From positions 24,036 through 88,035 of the forward strand of contig JAFGVV010000048.1 in assembly GCA_016937795.1 (NCBI GenBank): a stretch of DNA of 64,000 bases. Reading direction: 5' to 3'. This DNA is from Paludibacteraceae bacterium. GTDB taxonomy: Bacteria > Bacteroidota > Bacteroidia > Bacteroidales > Paludibacteraceae. The stretch's first letter is position 1. Every line of letters begins with the position of its first letter. Shown here in pieces: positions 9,824-18,946 of the stretch. The position numbers and the translations under genes were made by a program. The notes below the pieces were generated by a model. The model saw only the letters and a program-made list of their open reading frames with translations, was not told the DNA's origin and did no database searches.

Positions 9824-12187
9824 ATGACTCCACGCATTCAACAACTCCGCGAACAAAGCCTCAGTGCCATTAACCGTATTTCGGCCGAGAGAGCTTTGCT
9901 AATGACCGAATTTTATAAGAATCATGTAGCTTTCGGCGACAGCATTCCGGTGCAACGTGCCAAATCGCTCGAATATATCCTATCAAACAAATTTATTTGT
10001 ATCAACGACATGGAACTGATTGTGGGCGAACGCGGTCCGGCTCCCAAAGCAACGCCAACATATCCCGAAATCACGGTACACTCACTGCAGGATCTGGAAA
10101 TTCTGAACAGCCGCGAAAAAGTGTGGTTCCGTGTGGACGATGAAACGAAAAAAGCTTTTGCCGACACCATTATTCCGTTCTGGACAGGCCGCTCGAACCG
10201 CGACCGCATGATGGAGGCTATGACCGGGGAATGGCAGGATGCTTATGCAGCCGGTATTTTCACTGAATTTATGGAGCAACGCGCGCCCGGACATACGGTG
10301 GCAGGTTACAAAATTTTTCAAAAAGGCATGCTCGACATTATGCAGGATGTTGACCAGAGCATGGCACAACTCGACTTTGTGAACGACCCGCAGGCTTACG
10401 ACAAAAAAGAAGAGCTGAAAGCCATGAAAATTGCAGCCAATGCACTTATCATTTTCGCCAACCGACATGCTGATAAATTAGAGGAATTAGCAACAACAGA
10501 AAACGATGCACACCGAAAAGCAGAACTGATAAAAATGGCTCAGGTTTGTCGTCGGGTACCTGCACATGCACCCGAAACTTTCCACGAAGTGCTTCAGCAT
10601 TATTGGTTTGTGCATTTGGGCGTGGTGACCGAACTAAACCCCTGGGATTCGTTTAACCCGGGGCGTCTCGATCAGCATTTAAACCCATTCTATCAAAAAG
10701 AAATTACCGAAGGAACGCTGACAAAATCGGATGCAGTAGAATTGCTTGAATCGTTTTGGGTGAAATTCAACAACCACCCTTCGCCTCCAAAAATCGGTGT
10801 GACAGCTCAGGAAAGCAGTACTTACACCGACTTTTGTCTGATCAATCTGGGCGGTGTAAAGCCCGACGGAACGGATGCGGTGAACGAAATGTCGTACATT
10901 TTATTAGATGTAATTCAGGAAATGCGACTGCTGCAACCAAGTTCCATGGTGCAACTCAGCAAACTGAACCCCGACAGTTTTATCGATCGTGCGGTGAAAA
11001 TTACCAAAACCGGTTTCGGACAGCCATCCATTTTCAATACCGATGCCATTATTCAGGAACTTCTCAATCAGGGAAAAGACATAGTGGATGCCCGTAATGG
11101 CGGTGCTTCGGGTTGCGTGGAGACAGGCGCTTTCGGAACCGAAAGTTATATTCTGTGCGGATATTTCAACATGCCCAAAATCCTGGAACTCACGCTGCAC
11201 AATGGTTTCGACACACGCACACAGAAACAAATCGGTCTGAAAACAGGCGAAGCCGCTGATTTCAAAACCTTCGAACAACTTTTAAATGCCTTTAAAATAC
11301 AGGTGGAGCATTTTATCCGCATCAAAGTTATTGGCAACAATACCATCGAGAAAATTTTCATGACACATATTCCTACGCCTTTCCTTTCGCTTATTATCGA
11401 CGATTGTGTAGCACGTGGCATGGATTATATTCAGGGCGGATCGCGTTACAACAGCAATTATATCCAGGGCGTGGGAATGGGCACAATGACCGATGCGCTG
11501 ACGGCACTCCGCAAACATGTATTCGAAGATAAAAATATCAATCTGCCTGATTTTGTAAAAGCGCTCGAAGCCAACTTCGATGGACACGACGAATTGCTTT
11601 ATAAACTGCTTTACAAAACACCAAAATACGGAAACGATGACGAATATGCCGATGAGCAATTGGTGAAAGTATTTGATATTTATTACGATGCAGTAAAAGG
11701 ACATCGCAGTCCGCGCGGTGCTGAATATCGTATCAATCTGCTCCCCACTACCTGCCATGTGTATTTCGGCAGCGTAATGCATGCCAGTCCTGATGGACGG
11801 AAAGCGGGCCTGCCTGTTTCCGAGGGCATTTCGCCGGTACAGGGCGCCGACAAAAACGGCCCGACTTCGGTATTAAAGTCAGCAGCTAAAATCGACCATC
11901 TGCATACAGGTGGAACGCTGCTGAATCAGAAGTTCAGCCCTAACTTTTTCGAGGATGACACGGCCATCCGCAAAGTTTCATCATTAGTACGCAGCTATTT
12001 CCGGATGAATGGTCATCATATTCAGTTCAATGTAGTGAATGCAGAAACACTTCGCGATGCACAAAAGCACCCCGAGAAATACCGTAACCTGATTGTGCGA
12101 GTAGCGGGTTACAGCGACTATTTCAACGATCTGGGGCTCGATTTGCAAAACGAAATTATTGAACGGACAGAACACGAGGGGATGTAA
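9824..12187 (+). CDS. hypD: Glycyl radical enzyme, probable trans-4-hydroxy-L-proline dehydratase
   Basis: Predicted to dehydrate trans-4-hydroxy-L-proline to 1-pyrroline-5-carboxylate, an anaerobic step. The ATG at 9824 (MTPRIQQLREQS) gives 787 residues; the longer frame from 9779 only adds repeat-derived sequence. The thiyl cysteine is C431 in GGASGCVETGAFG, with the catalytic glutamate two residues on. The radical glycine is G762 in IVRVAGYSDYFNDL. From memory of the Clostridioides difficile HypD sequence, long stretches agree (for example FTEFMEQRAPGHTV, GRLDQHLNPFY, PLLPTTCH-like and ESSTYTDF segments), far beyond general family level. Alternatives such as choline or glycerol lyases are less likely. 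The activase upstream and the Xaa-Pro peptidase downstream fit a collagen/hydroxyproline role. Confidence 0.85.
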   Translation: MTPRIQQLREQSLSAINRISAERALLMTEFYKNHVAFGDSIPVQRAKSLEYILSNKFICINDMELIVGERGPAPKATPTYPEITVHSLQDLEILNSREKVWFRVDDETKKAFADTIIPFWTGRSNRDRMMEAMTGEWQDAYAAGIFTEFMEQRAPGHTVAGYKIFQKGMLDIMQDVDQSMAQLDFVNDPQAYDKKEELKAMKIAANALIIFANRHADKLEELATTENDAHRKAELIKMAQVCRRVPAHAPETFHEVLQHYWFVHLGVVTELNPWDSFNPGRLDQHLNPFYQKEITEGTLTKSDAVELLESFWVKFNNHPSPPKIGVTAQESSTYTDFCLINLGGVKPDGTDAVNEMSYILLDVIQEMRLLQPSSMVQLSKLNPDSFIDRAVKITKTGFGQPSIFNTDAIIQELLNQGKDIVDARNGGASGCVETGAFGTESYILCGYFNMPKILELTLHNGFDTRTQKQIGLKTGEAADFKTFEQLLNAFKIQVEHFIRIKVIGNNTIEKIFMTHIPTPFLSLIIDDCVARGMDYIQGGSRYNSNYIQGVGMGTMTDALTALRKHVFEDKNINLPDFVKALEANFDGHDELLYKLLYKTPKYGNDDEYADEQLVKVFDIYYDAVKGHRSPRGAEYRINLLPTTCHVYFGSVMHASPDGRKAGLPVSEGISPVQGADKNGPTSVLKSAAKIDHLHTGGTLLNQKFSPNFFEDDTAIRKVSSLVRSYFRMNGHHIQFNVVNAETLRDAQKHPEKYRNLIVRVAGYSDYFNDLGLDLQNEIIERTEHEGM

Positions 12188-12193
12188 GAAATG

Positions 12194-12214
12194 ACCCCTA
12201 ACCCCTAAAGGGGA
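12194..12214. repeat. C-rich palindromic repeat after hypD
   Basis: ACCCCTAACCCCTAAAGGGG lies seven bases past the hypD stop. A reverse-oriented member (CCCCCTTTAGGGGTTTGGGG, 12273-12292) ends four bases before the pepP ATG. The pair brackets the spacer and could fold together. Confidence 0.65.
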
Positions 12215-12295
12215 ATGGAGCTACTTTTGTCAATTTTATATCAAATTATTCATAATCAATACTAATTTAAATCCCCCTTTAGGGGTTTGGGGTCT

Positions 12296-13690
12296 ATGTT
12301 CAACAAACAAACTTACATTCAGCGACGAAAAGTACTGGCCGAAAAAACAGGCTCAGGACTTATTTTACTATTGGGTAACGACGAAAGTCCCATGAATTAT
12401 GCCGACAATGGCTATCATTTCAGACAGGACAGTACTTTTCTGTATTATTTTGGAATTGACTTTCCTGGTCTTGCTGCACTTATCAATGTGGAATCGGGAC
12501 AGGAAATTATTTTTGGAAACGACTATACAATAGACGACATTGTGTGGATGGGCCCGCAACCCACCATTGCCGACCGTGCAGCACAATGTGGTGTAGAGAA
12601 AGTACTTCCTTTGAGCGAATTGTACAAAGTAGTGCAGGCAGCAGGATTGCGAAGCATGGAAATTCACTTTTTACCACCTTACAGAGCGGAACATAAGTTG
12701 CAGTTACAAGCTTTACCAGGCTTACAACCCCAACAATTTGCAGCAAAGTCGTCGGTAAAACTGATACGCGCAGTAGTCAGTCAACGCGAAATAAAAACAG
12801 CCGAGGAAATTGTCGAAATAGAACGCGCAGTGGATTTATCTGTCGATATGCATGTGGCTGCCATGCAAATGGCTCGCCCGGGACTTACCGAAGCACAAAT
12901 TGCAGCCCGGGTTTACGAAAAAGCGCATGCGGCCAACTGCGAAATATCATTTCCCATTATCGCCACTATCAACGGCCAAACGCTTCACAACCATTATCAT
13001 GGCAATGTGCTGAAAAGCGGAGATTTATTTTTGCTCGATGCCGGTGCCGAAATTGAAAGTCACTACGCAGGCGACCTTTCGAGTACTTTTCCTGTGGATG
13101 CAAGTTTTACGGCTCAGCAAAAACTGATTTACGAAATGAGCCTCGAAGCGCACTCGGCAGCCATCAACGCTCTTGCGCTCAACAGTCCTTTCCGCAATGC
13201 ACATTTGGCAGCCTGTCGCTCCATTACCGAAAATATGAAAAGTCTGGGCTTGCTCAAAGGCAACACCGACGACATCATTTCGAACGGTGTACATGCGCTT
13301 TTCCTGCCTTGTGGCACAGGCCACATGATGGGATTGGATGTGCACGACATGGAAAACTTAGGCGAGGTGTGGGTTGGTTACGATGGCGAGCCCAAGAGTA
13401 CGCAATTCGGACTAAAATCGCTGCGCTTTGCAAAACCACTGAAAGCCGGACATGTATTTACCATTGAACCGGGCATTTATTTTATTCCTGAATTAATGGA
13501 TAAATGGCAAGCCGAAGGACACTTCAACGACTTTGTAAACTGGAACGAAGTGCAGAAACTCCGCAATTTCGGAGGCATCCGCAACGAGGAAGATTATATG
13601 ATGACCGAAAGCGGAGCGCAACGTCTGGGTACTAAGTTGAAACCCAAAACTGTGGAAGAGGTGGAAGCTATCCGTAGGGCAGCATTGTAG
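12296..13690 (+). CDS. pepP: Xaa-Pro aminopeptidase (aminopeptidase P, M24B)
   Basis: Metallopeptidase that removes an N-terminal residue before proline (or hydroxyproline) in peptides; cytoplasmic, with no signal sequence. The ATG at 12296 (MFNKQTYIQRR) gives 464 residues, the usual size, and is preferred over the TTG at 12287, which lies inside a C-rich repeat. The N-terminal creatinase-like domain covers about 1-170. The pita-bread domain has the metal ligands in LLDAGAEI, AGDLSSTFPVD, GTGHMMGLDVHD, IEPGIYF and the late glutamate in GGIRNEEDY. It is in line with the activase and HypD, which suggests it supplies free hydroxyproline and proline from collagen-type peptides. The family call is firm; the substrate link is inference from context. 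Confidence 0.92.
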   Translation: MFNKQTYIQRRKVLAEKTGSGLILLLGNDESPMNYADNGYHFRQDSTFLYYFGIDFPGLAALINVESGQEIIFGNDYTIDDIVWMGPQPTIADRAAQCGVEKVLPLSELYKVVQAAGLRSMEIHFLPPYRAEHKLQLQALPGLQPQQFAAKSSVKLIRAVVSQREIKTAEEIVEIERAVDLSVDMHVAAMQMARPGLTEAQIAARVYEKAHAANCEISFPIIATINGQTLHNHYHGNVLKSGDLFLLDAGAEIESHYAGDLSSTFPVDASFTAQQKLIYEMSLEAHSAAINALALNSPFRNAHLAACRSITENMKSLGLLKGNTDDIISNGVHALFLPCGTGHMMGLDVHDMENLGEVWVGYDGEPKSTQFGLKSLRFAKPLKAGHVFTIEPGIYFIPELMDKWQAEGHFNDFVNWNEVQKLRNFGGIRNEEDYMMTESGAQRLGTKLKPKTVEEVEAIRRAAL

Positions 13691-14236
13691 CTAGATCTCT
13701 TCGGGCAACAGTTTTACAGTATTGATACGATGCGAGCGACGGTGCAACTTTCGCAGCATTCGGTTTACTTCATCCTGATAATCGACTAAATAATCAGGAT
13801 GAATTTTTTCAGTCAGGATTTGCAGCAATTTCTTCACCCAAAGCGCAAGCTTATAATCGAAAGATGAAAAACCCGCCCCAAACATCTCGTCGGGAAAGGC
13901 AAATTCGCGTCGCAACACATGCAACATCAGGTCGGCTTCGAACTTTTTATTCTTCACTTCTACCGCAAATTCCTTGATTAGTTTGGCCGAAGCATTCAGC
14001 CTTTTTACCTCGCGATGTTGTATAGAGCGCCCTTTGTATTCCTTTTCAAAAACACGTTCAAGCCCTTCCTGCACTTCTTCAAAAAGCCATTGCTCCCCTC
14101 CTTCCCTATCGAAATAGTTGATCAGTAAAAACTCAAAATTATGACGTTTTCCTGCTAATTTAATTACCATATCTTCCAGTTCCTTTCTCGAAAACTGAGA
14201 CAATCCGGCCTTTAGTAATTTTTTATCGCGAAACAT
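13691..14236 (-). CDS. Conserved-looking hypothetical protein, 181 aa
   Basis: I do not recognise this protein with certainty. It is charged, with predicted mainly helical content, no signal peptide and no membrane segment. It starts MFRDKKLLKAGLSQFSRKEL; the pattern FSRKELEDMVIKLAGKR recalls small helical DUF6155-like proteins, but this is only an impression. Its stop codon abuts the pepP stop with no base between (TAG then CTA), so the two genes converge tail to tail. A CAAAGATA (minus -7 TATCTTTG) at 14255-14262 is a possible promoter. Base composition looks like that of its neighbours. Confidence 0.65.
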   Translation of the reverse strand: MFRDKKLLKAGLSQFSRKELEDMVIKLAGKRHNFEFLLINYFDREGGEQWLFEEVQEGLERVFEKEYKGRSIQHREVKRLNASAKLIKEFAVEVKNKKFEADLMLHVLRREFAFPDEMFGAGFSSFDYKLALWVKKLLQILTEKIHPDYLVDYQDEVNRMLRKLHRRSHRINTVKLLPEEI

Positions 14237-14579
14237 ATTATTATGATTTTTTTACAAAGATATAAAAATAGCGAACAAAGCGCATTCATTATCAAATCAA
14301 TCCTACTAATACCATCTACTAAGAGCGAAGCAAACATTTAGCCAATAATTACATAGCCATCACAATTCAATTTTAAATGAAATTCTGTATCTTTGCATTC
14401 CTTTTTCAGATCAAAGAATAAAGAACAAAGAGTAAAGACAAAAGGATAAAGAAAGATAGACGCGTGATTAATTGAGAATCATTTCGGAAACCGAAAATTT
14501 TCAAATCATCAAATTTCAAATTTTCAAATCCAAACACGAACCAACGGTCATCGACCGAAGGGAGATAAACGCGAAATAA
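14237..14579 (+). promoter_or_regulatory. metG upstream region: -7 box and long repeat-rich leader
   Basis: A TATCTTTG -7 box at 14388-14395 would start the metG transcript about 180 bases before its ATG. The leader holds A-rich AAAGAACAAAGAG tracts (14410-14450) and one copy of the ATTTTCAAATC dispersed repeat (about 14461-14535). No tRNA-like T-box core was recognised. No protein-coding sequence is seen here. Confidence 0.5.
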
Positions 14580-16619
14580 ATGAATAACTACAAACGTACT
14601 ACAGTCACCTCGGCATTACCTTATGCCAACGGACCTGTTCACATTGGTCACTTAGCCGGAGTATATGTGCCAGCCGATATTTATGTGCGCTACCTGCGCC
14701 TCAAAGGCGAAGATGTGCTTTTCATCGGAGGTTCCGATGAACACGGAGTGCCCATTACCATAAAAGCTAAAAAAGAAGGTGTGACGCCGCAGGACATTGT
14801 GGATCGTTATCACGGAATTATTAAAAAATCGTTCGCCGATTTTGGTATTTCGTTCGATATTTATTCGCGTACCACTTCCAAAACACACAAAGAACTGGCT
14901 TCCGAAATCTTTAAAACCATCAACGAAAAAGACGGTTTTGTAATTCAGAGCAGCGAACAATATTACGACGAAACGGCGCAACAATTCCTGGCCGACCGAT
15001 ATATTACCGGAAAATGTCCGCATTGTGGCAACGAAAATGCCTATGGCGACCAGTGCGAATCGTGCGGAACGTCGTTGAACCCAACCGATTTGATCAATCC
15101 CAAATCGGCCATCAGTGGTTCAGCACCTGTAATGCGCGAAACCAAACACTGGTATTTGCCGCTCGACCAACACGAAACATGGCTCCGCCAATGGATTCTC
15201 GAAGACCACAAAGAATGGAAACCAAACGTGTACGGACAGTGCAAAAGCTGGCTCGACATGGGCTTGCAACCGCGCGCGGTAAGCCGCGACCTCGACTGGG
15301 GAATTCCTGTACCTGTGGAAGGCGCCGAAGGAAAAGTGCTTTATGTGTGGTTCGATGCGCCTATAGGTTATATTTCGAATACCAAAGAACTGCTCCCCGA
15401 CTCATGGGAAAAATGGTGGAAAGATCCGGAAACACGCTTGCTGCATTTTATCGGAAAAGATAATATCGTGTTCCACTGCATTGTGTTCCCTGCCATGCTG
15501 AAAGCCGAAGGTTCGTATATTTTGCCCGAAAATGTACCCGCCAACGAATTCCTGAATCTCGAAGGTGACAAGATTTCCACTTCGCGTAACTGGGCAGTTT
15601 GGTTGCACGAGTATCTCGAAGAATTCCCCGGCAAACAGGATGTATTGCGCTATGTACTAACCGCTAATGCTCCCGAAACCAAGGACAATGATTTCACATG
15701 GAAAGATTTTCAGGCCCGCAACAATAATGAGTTGGTGGCTATTTTTGGAAATTTCGTGAATCGTGCGCTGGTACTCACACAAAAATACTACGATGGCAAA
15801 GTGCCTGCATTAGGCGAACTCACCGATTACGACAAACAAACACTCGACGAATTTGTCAACGTAAAAGCAGATGTGGAAAAATTGCTCAACAATTTCCGCT
15901 TCCGCGATGCGCAAAAAGAAGCCATGAATCTGGCACGTATCGGCAACAAGTATTTGGCCGACACCGAACCCTGGAAAGTAGCCAAAACAGATATGGATCG
16001 TGTGGCAACCATTATGCATCTAAGTTTGCAGATCGCAGCGAATCTGGCCATTGCTTTCGAACCATTTTTACCATTTACATCGGCGAAATTGCGCACTATG
16101 CTAAATCTTTCCACCTTTGACTGGAAAGAACTGGGTCGCATCGACCTGCTGAAAGCCGGCGATCAACTGGGAACACCCGAACTGCTGTTCGAGAAAATTG
16201 AAGACGAAACCATTGCTGCACAAGTACAAAAATTGCAGGACACAAAACTTGCCAACGAAGCCGATGCCTACAAACCCGAAGCCGTAAAAGAAAATGTGGC
16301 TTTCGACGATTTTATGAAAATGGATATTCGCGTGGCTACTGTGCTCGATTGTCAGAAAGTACCCAAAGCCGACAAACTGCTTCAGTTTAAGCTGGACGAT
16401 GGCATGGGCGGTCGCACTATTCTTTCGGGAATTGCCGCTTCGTACCCAAATCCTGAAGAACTTGTTGGTACACAGGTTTGCTTTATTGCCAACTTCGAAC
16501 CACGCAAACTACGTGGTATCATGAGCGAAGGTATGATTCTGTCGGCTGAAGATGCTGATGGGAAATTAGTACTTGTGCGCCCCGGTGCTGTAGTCACAAA
16601 TGGCGTTGGAGTGAAATAA
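14580..16619 (+). CDS. metG: Methionyl-tRNA synthetase
   Basis: Charges tRNA-Met with methionine for initiation and elongation. The protein is 679 residues. Class I signatures are present: HIGH-type PVHIGHLAG near residue 19 and KMSKS-type [10 protein letters not shown] near 334. The zinc knuckle is [18 protein letters not shown] near 145-162. The C-terminal EMAP/Trbp-like tRNA-binding domain (about 575-679: [25 protein letters not shown]) is present, as in the long bacterial form. Transcription is probably autonomous, from the -7 box at 14388, and ends at the hairpin at 16656. Convergent with rplS. Confidence 0.98.
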   Translation: MNNYKRTTVTSALPYANGPVHIGHLAGVYVPADIYVRYLRLKGEDVLFIGGSDEHGVPITIKAKKEGVTPQDIVDRYHGIIKKSFADFGISFDIYSRTTSKTHKELASEIFKTINEKDGFVIQSSEQYYDETAQQFLADRYITGKCPHCGNENAYGDQCESCGTSLNPTDLINPKSAISGSAPVMRETKHWYLPLDQHETWLRQWILEDHKEWKPNVYGQCKSWLDMGLQPRAVSRDLDWGIPVPVEGAEGKVLYVWFDAPIGYISNTKELLPDSWEKWWKDPETRLLHFIGKDNIVFHCIVFPAMLKAEGSYILPENVPANEFLNLEGDKISTSRNWAVWLHEYLEEFPGKQDVLRYVLTANAPETKDNDFTWKDFQARNNNELVAIFGNFVNRALVLTQKYYDGKVPALGELTDYDKQTLDEFVNVKADVEKLLNNFRFRDAQKEAMNLARIGNKYLADTEPWKVAKTDMDRVATIMHLSLQIAANLAIAFEPFLPFTSAKLRTMLNLSTFDWKELGRIDLLKAGDQLGTPELLFEKIEDETIAAQVQKLQDTKLANEADAYKPEAVKENVAFDDFMKMDIRVATVLDCQKVPKADKLLQFKLDDGMGGRTILSGIAASYPNPEELVGTQVCFIANFEPRKLRGIMSEGMILSAEDADGKLVLVRPGAVVTNGVGVK

Positions 16620-16655
16620 AATACCCCTAAATCCCCTAAAGGGGACTTTTAAGAA

Positions 16656-16691
16656 AGCATCAATCGGAGTGATTCCGGTTGGTGCTTTTTT
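16656..16691 (+). terminator. Rho-independent terminator of metG
   Basis: A 13-pair stem with two G-U pairs (AGCATCAATCGGA / TCCGGTTGGTGCT), a five-base loop and a run of T. It lies 36 bases after the metG stop. A C-rich repeat (16622-16645) lies between them. Confidence 0.85.
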
Positions 16692-16720
16692 AAATTAAAG
16701 AATAATGTCATTATCAGCAC

Positions 16721-16759
16721 AAAAAAAAGAGAAACCTGCATTCAGATTTCTCTTTTTTT
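16721..16759. terminator. Bidirectional terminator, mainly for rplS
   Basis: AAAAAAGAGAAA and TTTCTCTTTTTT arms surround a short loop, with A and T runs outside on each strand. It lies 21 bases past the rplS stop on the minus strand and can also back up metG termination. Confidence 0.8.
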
Positions 16760-16780
16760 GTACTTTCAAAACTGAAAGGA

Positions 16781-17128
16781 TCAAACGCGACGTTCTTTGA
16801 TACGTGCTTTTTTACCGGTAAGTGCACGCAAATAATACAATTTAGCGCGACGTACTTTACCACGTTTGTTCACTACAATTTTATCGATAAAAGGAGAATC
16901 CATAGGGAAGATACGCTCTACACCTACGTTACCCGACATTTTACGAACGGTAAAGCGTTTTCTTTCGCCATGACCCGAAATACGGATTACATCACCACGA
17001 TAGTCCTGAATACGCTCTTTGTTACCTTCTTTAATGCGGTAAGACACTGTTACGGTATCACCACTTTTAAATGCAGGGTGATTGGTTTCTACTTTAAACG
17101 CCTCTTCGGCAATTTTAATTAAGTCCAT
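16781..17128 (-). CDS. rplS: 50S ribosomal protein L19
   Basis: Structural protein at the 30S-50S interface. The ATG at 17128 ([20 protein letters not shown]) gives 115 residues, the normal size; the frame extends 10 codons upstream but without family similarity. Family motifs include [31 protein letters not shown] and [10 protein letters not shown], and the basic tail [20 protein letters not shown]. It has its own strong promoter (17210-17240) and terminator, so it is transcribed alone here, not in the rpsP-rimM-trmD-rplS operon known from other phyla. Confidence 0.98.
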   Translation of the reverse strand: MDLIKIAEEAFKVETNHPAFKSGDTVTVSYRIKEGNKERIQDYRGDVIRISGHGERKRFTVRKMSGNVGVERIFPMDSPFIDKIVVNKRGKVRRAKLYYLRALTGKKARIKERRV

Positions 17129-17209
17129 GATCTTGATTTTTAATAAATTAATGCGCAATATTCACAGACTTCTCGTTATTCTGTCAGAGATTACGCTAAA
17201 ATTGGACTG

Positions 17210-17240
17210 CAAAATTACTATTTTTTTTGGAAACCACAAA
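17210..17240 (-). promoter_or_regulatory. rplS promoter (Bacteroidota type)
   Basis: On the minus strand this reads TTTG (17240-17237), 19 bases, TAATTTTG (17217-17210). This is an exact fit to the phylum's -33/-7 consensus, about 80 bases before the rplS ATG. Confidence 0.85.
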
Positions 17241-17335
17241 GCAAATGATTTACAATTTAATCATTTACAATTTACCATTTATTAGCTTCGACTCCTAATA
17301 CATGAGCTTAGATAAAAGAGCAAAGACAAAAGACT

Positions 17336-17425
17336 ATCGTGCACATGATTAAATGAGAATCACTTTCGAAGCCAAAAATCTTCAAATTCTCAAATTTCAA
17401 ATTTTCAAATCCAAACCCTGAAACT
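17336..17425 (+). repeat. Dispersed AT-rich repeat module
   Basis: GATTAAATGAGAATCACTTT followed by several ATTTTCAAATC-type units and GAAACTCTGAAAC. It is clearly the same family as 14461-14535, and as the minus-strand copies at 1551-1640 and 4323-4385. Here it lies just past the stop of the desulfidase-like gene. Confidence 0.6.
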
Positions 17426-17441
17426 CTGAAACAAAAAAAAA

Positions 17442-18713
17442 CTACTTGTGCGTCATAATATCCAGAATCATGCGGTCGGTTTCATTCATGCCTTCGCGAC
17501 CAATTTTGGTCAGATTCAGAATGGTTTTATCCACATCGTCGTCGGTAATGCCTTCGACCGACGAAAGCACTTTATTGTCCATAGCCAGCAAAGCCGAAAG
17601 TGTGGCTGTAGAAACGCCATTTGAAACTTTCAGCGCACAACTGGGCTTGGCTCCATCGCAAATCATGCCGGTGATATTGCCAATCATATTTTTTACGGCA
17701 TAACCAATTTGTTCGCGCGATCCGCCCATCAGATAAGTTACACCGCAAGCCGAACCCGTTGCAGCCACCACAGCGCCACACAAGCCCGAGAGTCGTCCGA
17801 GACTTTGCTTGATATATATGGTCATTAAATGACTCAATGTAAGTGCGCGAATCAGCTCCTCTTGAGATTTTCCGCTGTCTTCAGCAAAAACCGACACCGG
17901 AAGTGTAGCCGCAATCCCCTGATTTCCACTACCGGAGTTACTCATTACGGGAAACATGGCGCCTGCCATGCGCGCATCGCAAGCGGCAGCCGTCACCGAA
18001 AGCATTTTGGTAAAAACCGTATTTCCCATCATACCATTGGCAAGCGTATGCGCCACACTGTGCCCGTAAACACCTTTGAGCGACTCCACAGCAGCGGAAG
18101 TATTGAGCTCAGCTGCACGTTTTATAAAACTGATTTCGTCGACAGGAGTTGTACAGGCAAATTCGCACACCTTGTCGAACGAAAGTTGCAGGTCTTCGGT
18201 TTCGCGATCGAGCGTTTTGGTTTCGCCCAAATCGAGCAACACATCATCGTTGTACGAGATAAATGAAAAGCGAGTATGTTCATGGCAAATCACTGCTTTG
18301 GCTGTATTTTTAAATTCTGTAACTACAGCCTCGACATATAATTTATCGGATGCATTTTCTTTTAAATGTATAGAAATAATTTTCTGAGCTATCATGTCCT
18401 GACCAACCGCCAGTTTTTCGGGTGTAATATCTTTCAGTACTTCAAGCCCGTATTCCGACTTTCCTACAATTGCACCCATGGCAATGGCTATTGGTAGCCC
18501 TACCATTCCTGTTCCTGGAATACCCACTCCCATCGCATTTTTCAACACATTGGCACTCAGGTAAACATCAATCTTTTCGGGCGAAACCCCTAATAATTCA
18601 TGAGCTTTTGCCACAGCGAGTGCCACAGCAATGGGTTCGGTACAGCCAATGGCGGGTGTTACCTCCTGTTTAATTAGATGTGTGATTTTATCGCGTTCGT
18701 TTTTTGTCAGCAT
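17442..18713 (-). CDS. L-cysteine desulfidase / serine dehydratase-like protein (UPF0597, YhaM family)
   Basis: Member of the CdsB/YhaM family, predicted [4Fe-4S] enzymes that break cysteine to pyruvate, sulfide and ammonia. The ATG at 18713 (MLTKNERDKITHL) gives 423 residues; the upstream extension to 18749 has no family look. The N-terminal motif VTPAIGCTEPIAVALA holds the conserved cysteine. Others in GAMFPVMSNSGSGNQGIAATLP, RLSGLCGAVVAATGSACG and GMICDGAKPSCALKV are the expected cluster ligands and serine-dehydratase-like loop. Cytoplasmic. It is monocistronic and divergent from typA. Assignment to the family is firm; the true substrate is not proven. Confidence 0.85.
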   Translation of the reverse strand: MLTKNERDKITHLIKQEVTPAIGCTEPIAVALAVAKAHELLGVSPEKIDVYLSANVLKNAMGVGIPGTGMVGLPIAIAMGAIVGKSEYGLEVLKDITPEKLAVGQDMIAQKIISIHLKENASDKLYVEAVVTEFKNTAKAVICHEHTRFSFISYNDDVLLDLGETKTLDRETEDLQLSFDKVCEFACTTPVDEISFIKRAAELNTSAAVESLKGVYGHSVAHTLANGMMGNTVFTKMLSVTAAACDARMAGAMFPVMSNSGSGNQGIAATLPVSVFAEDSGKSQEELIRALTLSHLMTIYIKQSLGRLSGLCGAVVAATGSACGVTYLMGGSREQIGYAVKNMIGNITGMICDGAKPSCALKVSNGVSTATLSALLAMDNKVLSSVEGITDDDVDKTILNLTKIGREGMNETDRMILDIMTHK

Positions 18714-18912
18714 AAGTGTAAAAATTATTCGAACACAAAAATAATTCATTTAAAACGAACTTTATATAAATTGCAATAATATTCAGAAAAAACACTCATG
18801 AAACAATTCTGCATAAAAAAACGATACAAATACAGAGTACCACAGAAAACCATTTGAAAAAATATATAAGGTGCTAATTGATACATATAATAAATAGCTG
18901 ATTTTTTTTGAT

Positions 18913-18920
18913 TACTTTTG
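18913..18920 (+). promoter_or_regulatory. -7 element of the typA promoter
   Basis: TACTTTTG matches TAnnTTTG and sits 26 bases before the typA ATG. No good -33 TTTG is present at 19-21 bases, so only the -7 box is called. Confidence 0.6.
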
Positions 18921-18946
18921 CAGCCTGAAAAAAAAGATTGTGTTAC

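Noticed and set aside
14400..14579. Possible T-box or other riboswitch in the metG leader
   Set aside because: The leader is made of A-rich tracts and a dispersed repeat; no specifier stem or antiterminator core was seen.
18938..18946. Upstream TTG starts extending typA, pepP, araB and the methyltransferase
   Set aside because: In each case a nearby ATG begins the family-conserved sequence, and the extension lies in promoter, repeat or hairpin sequence.
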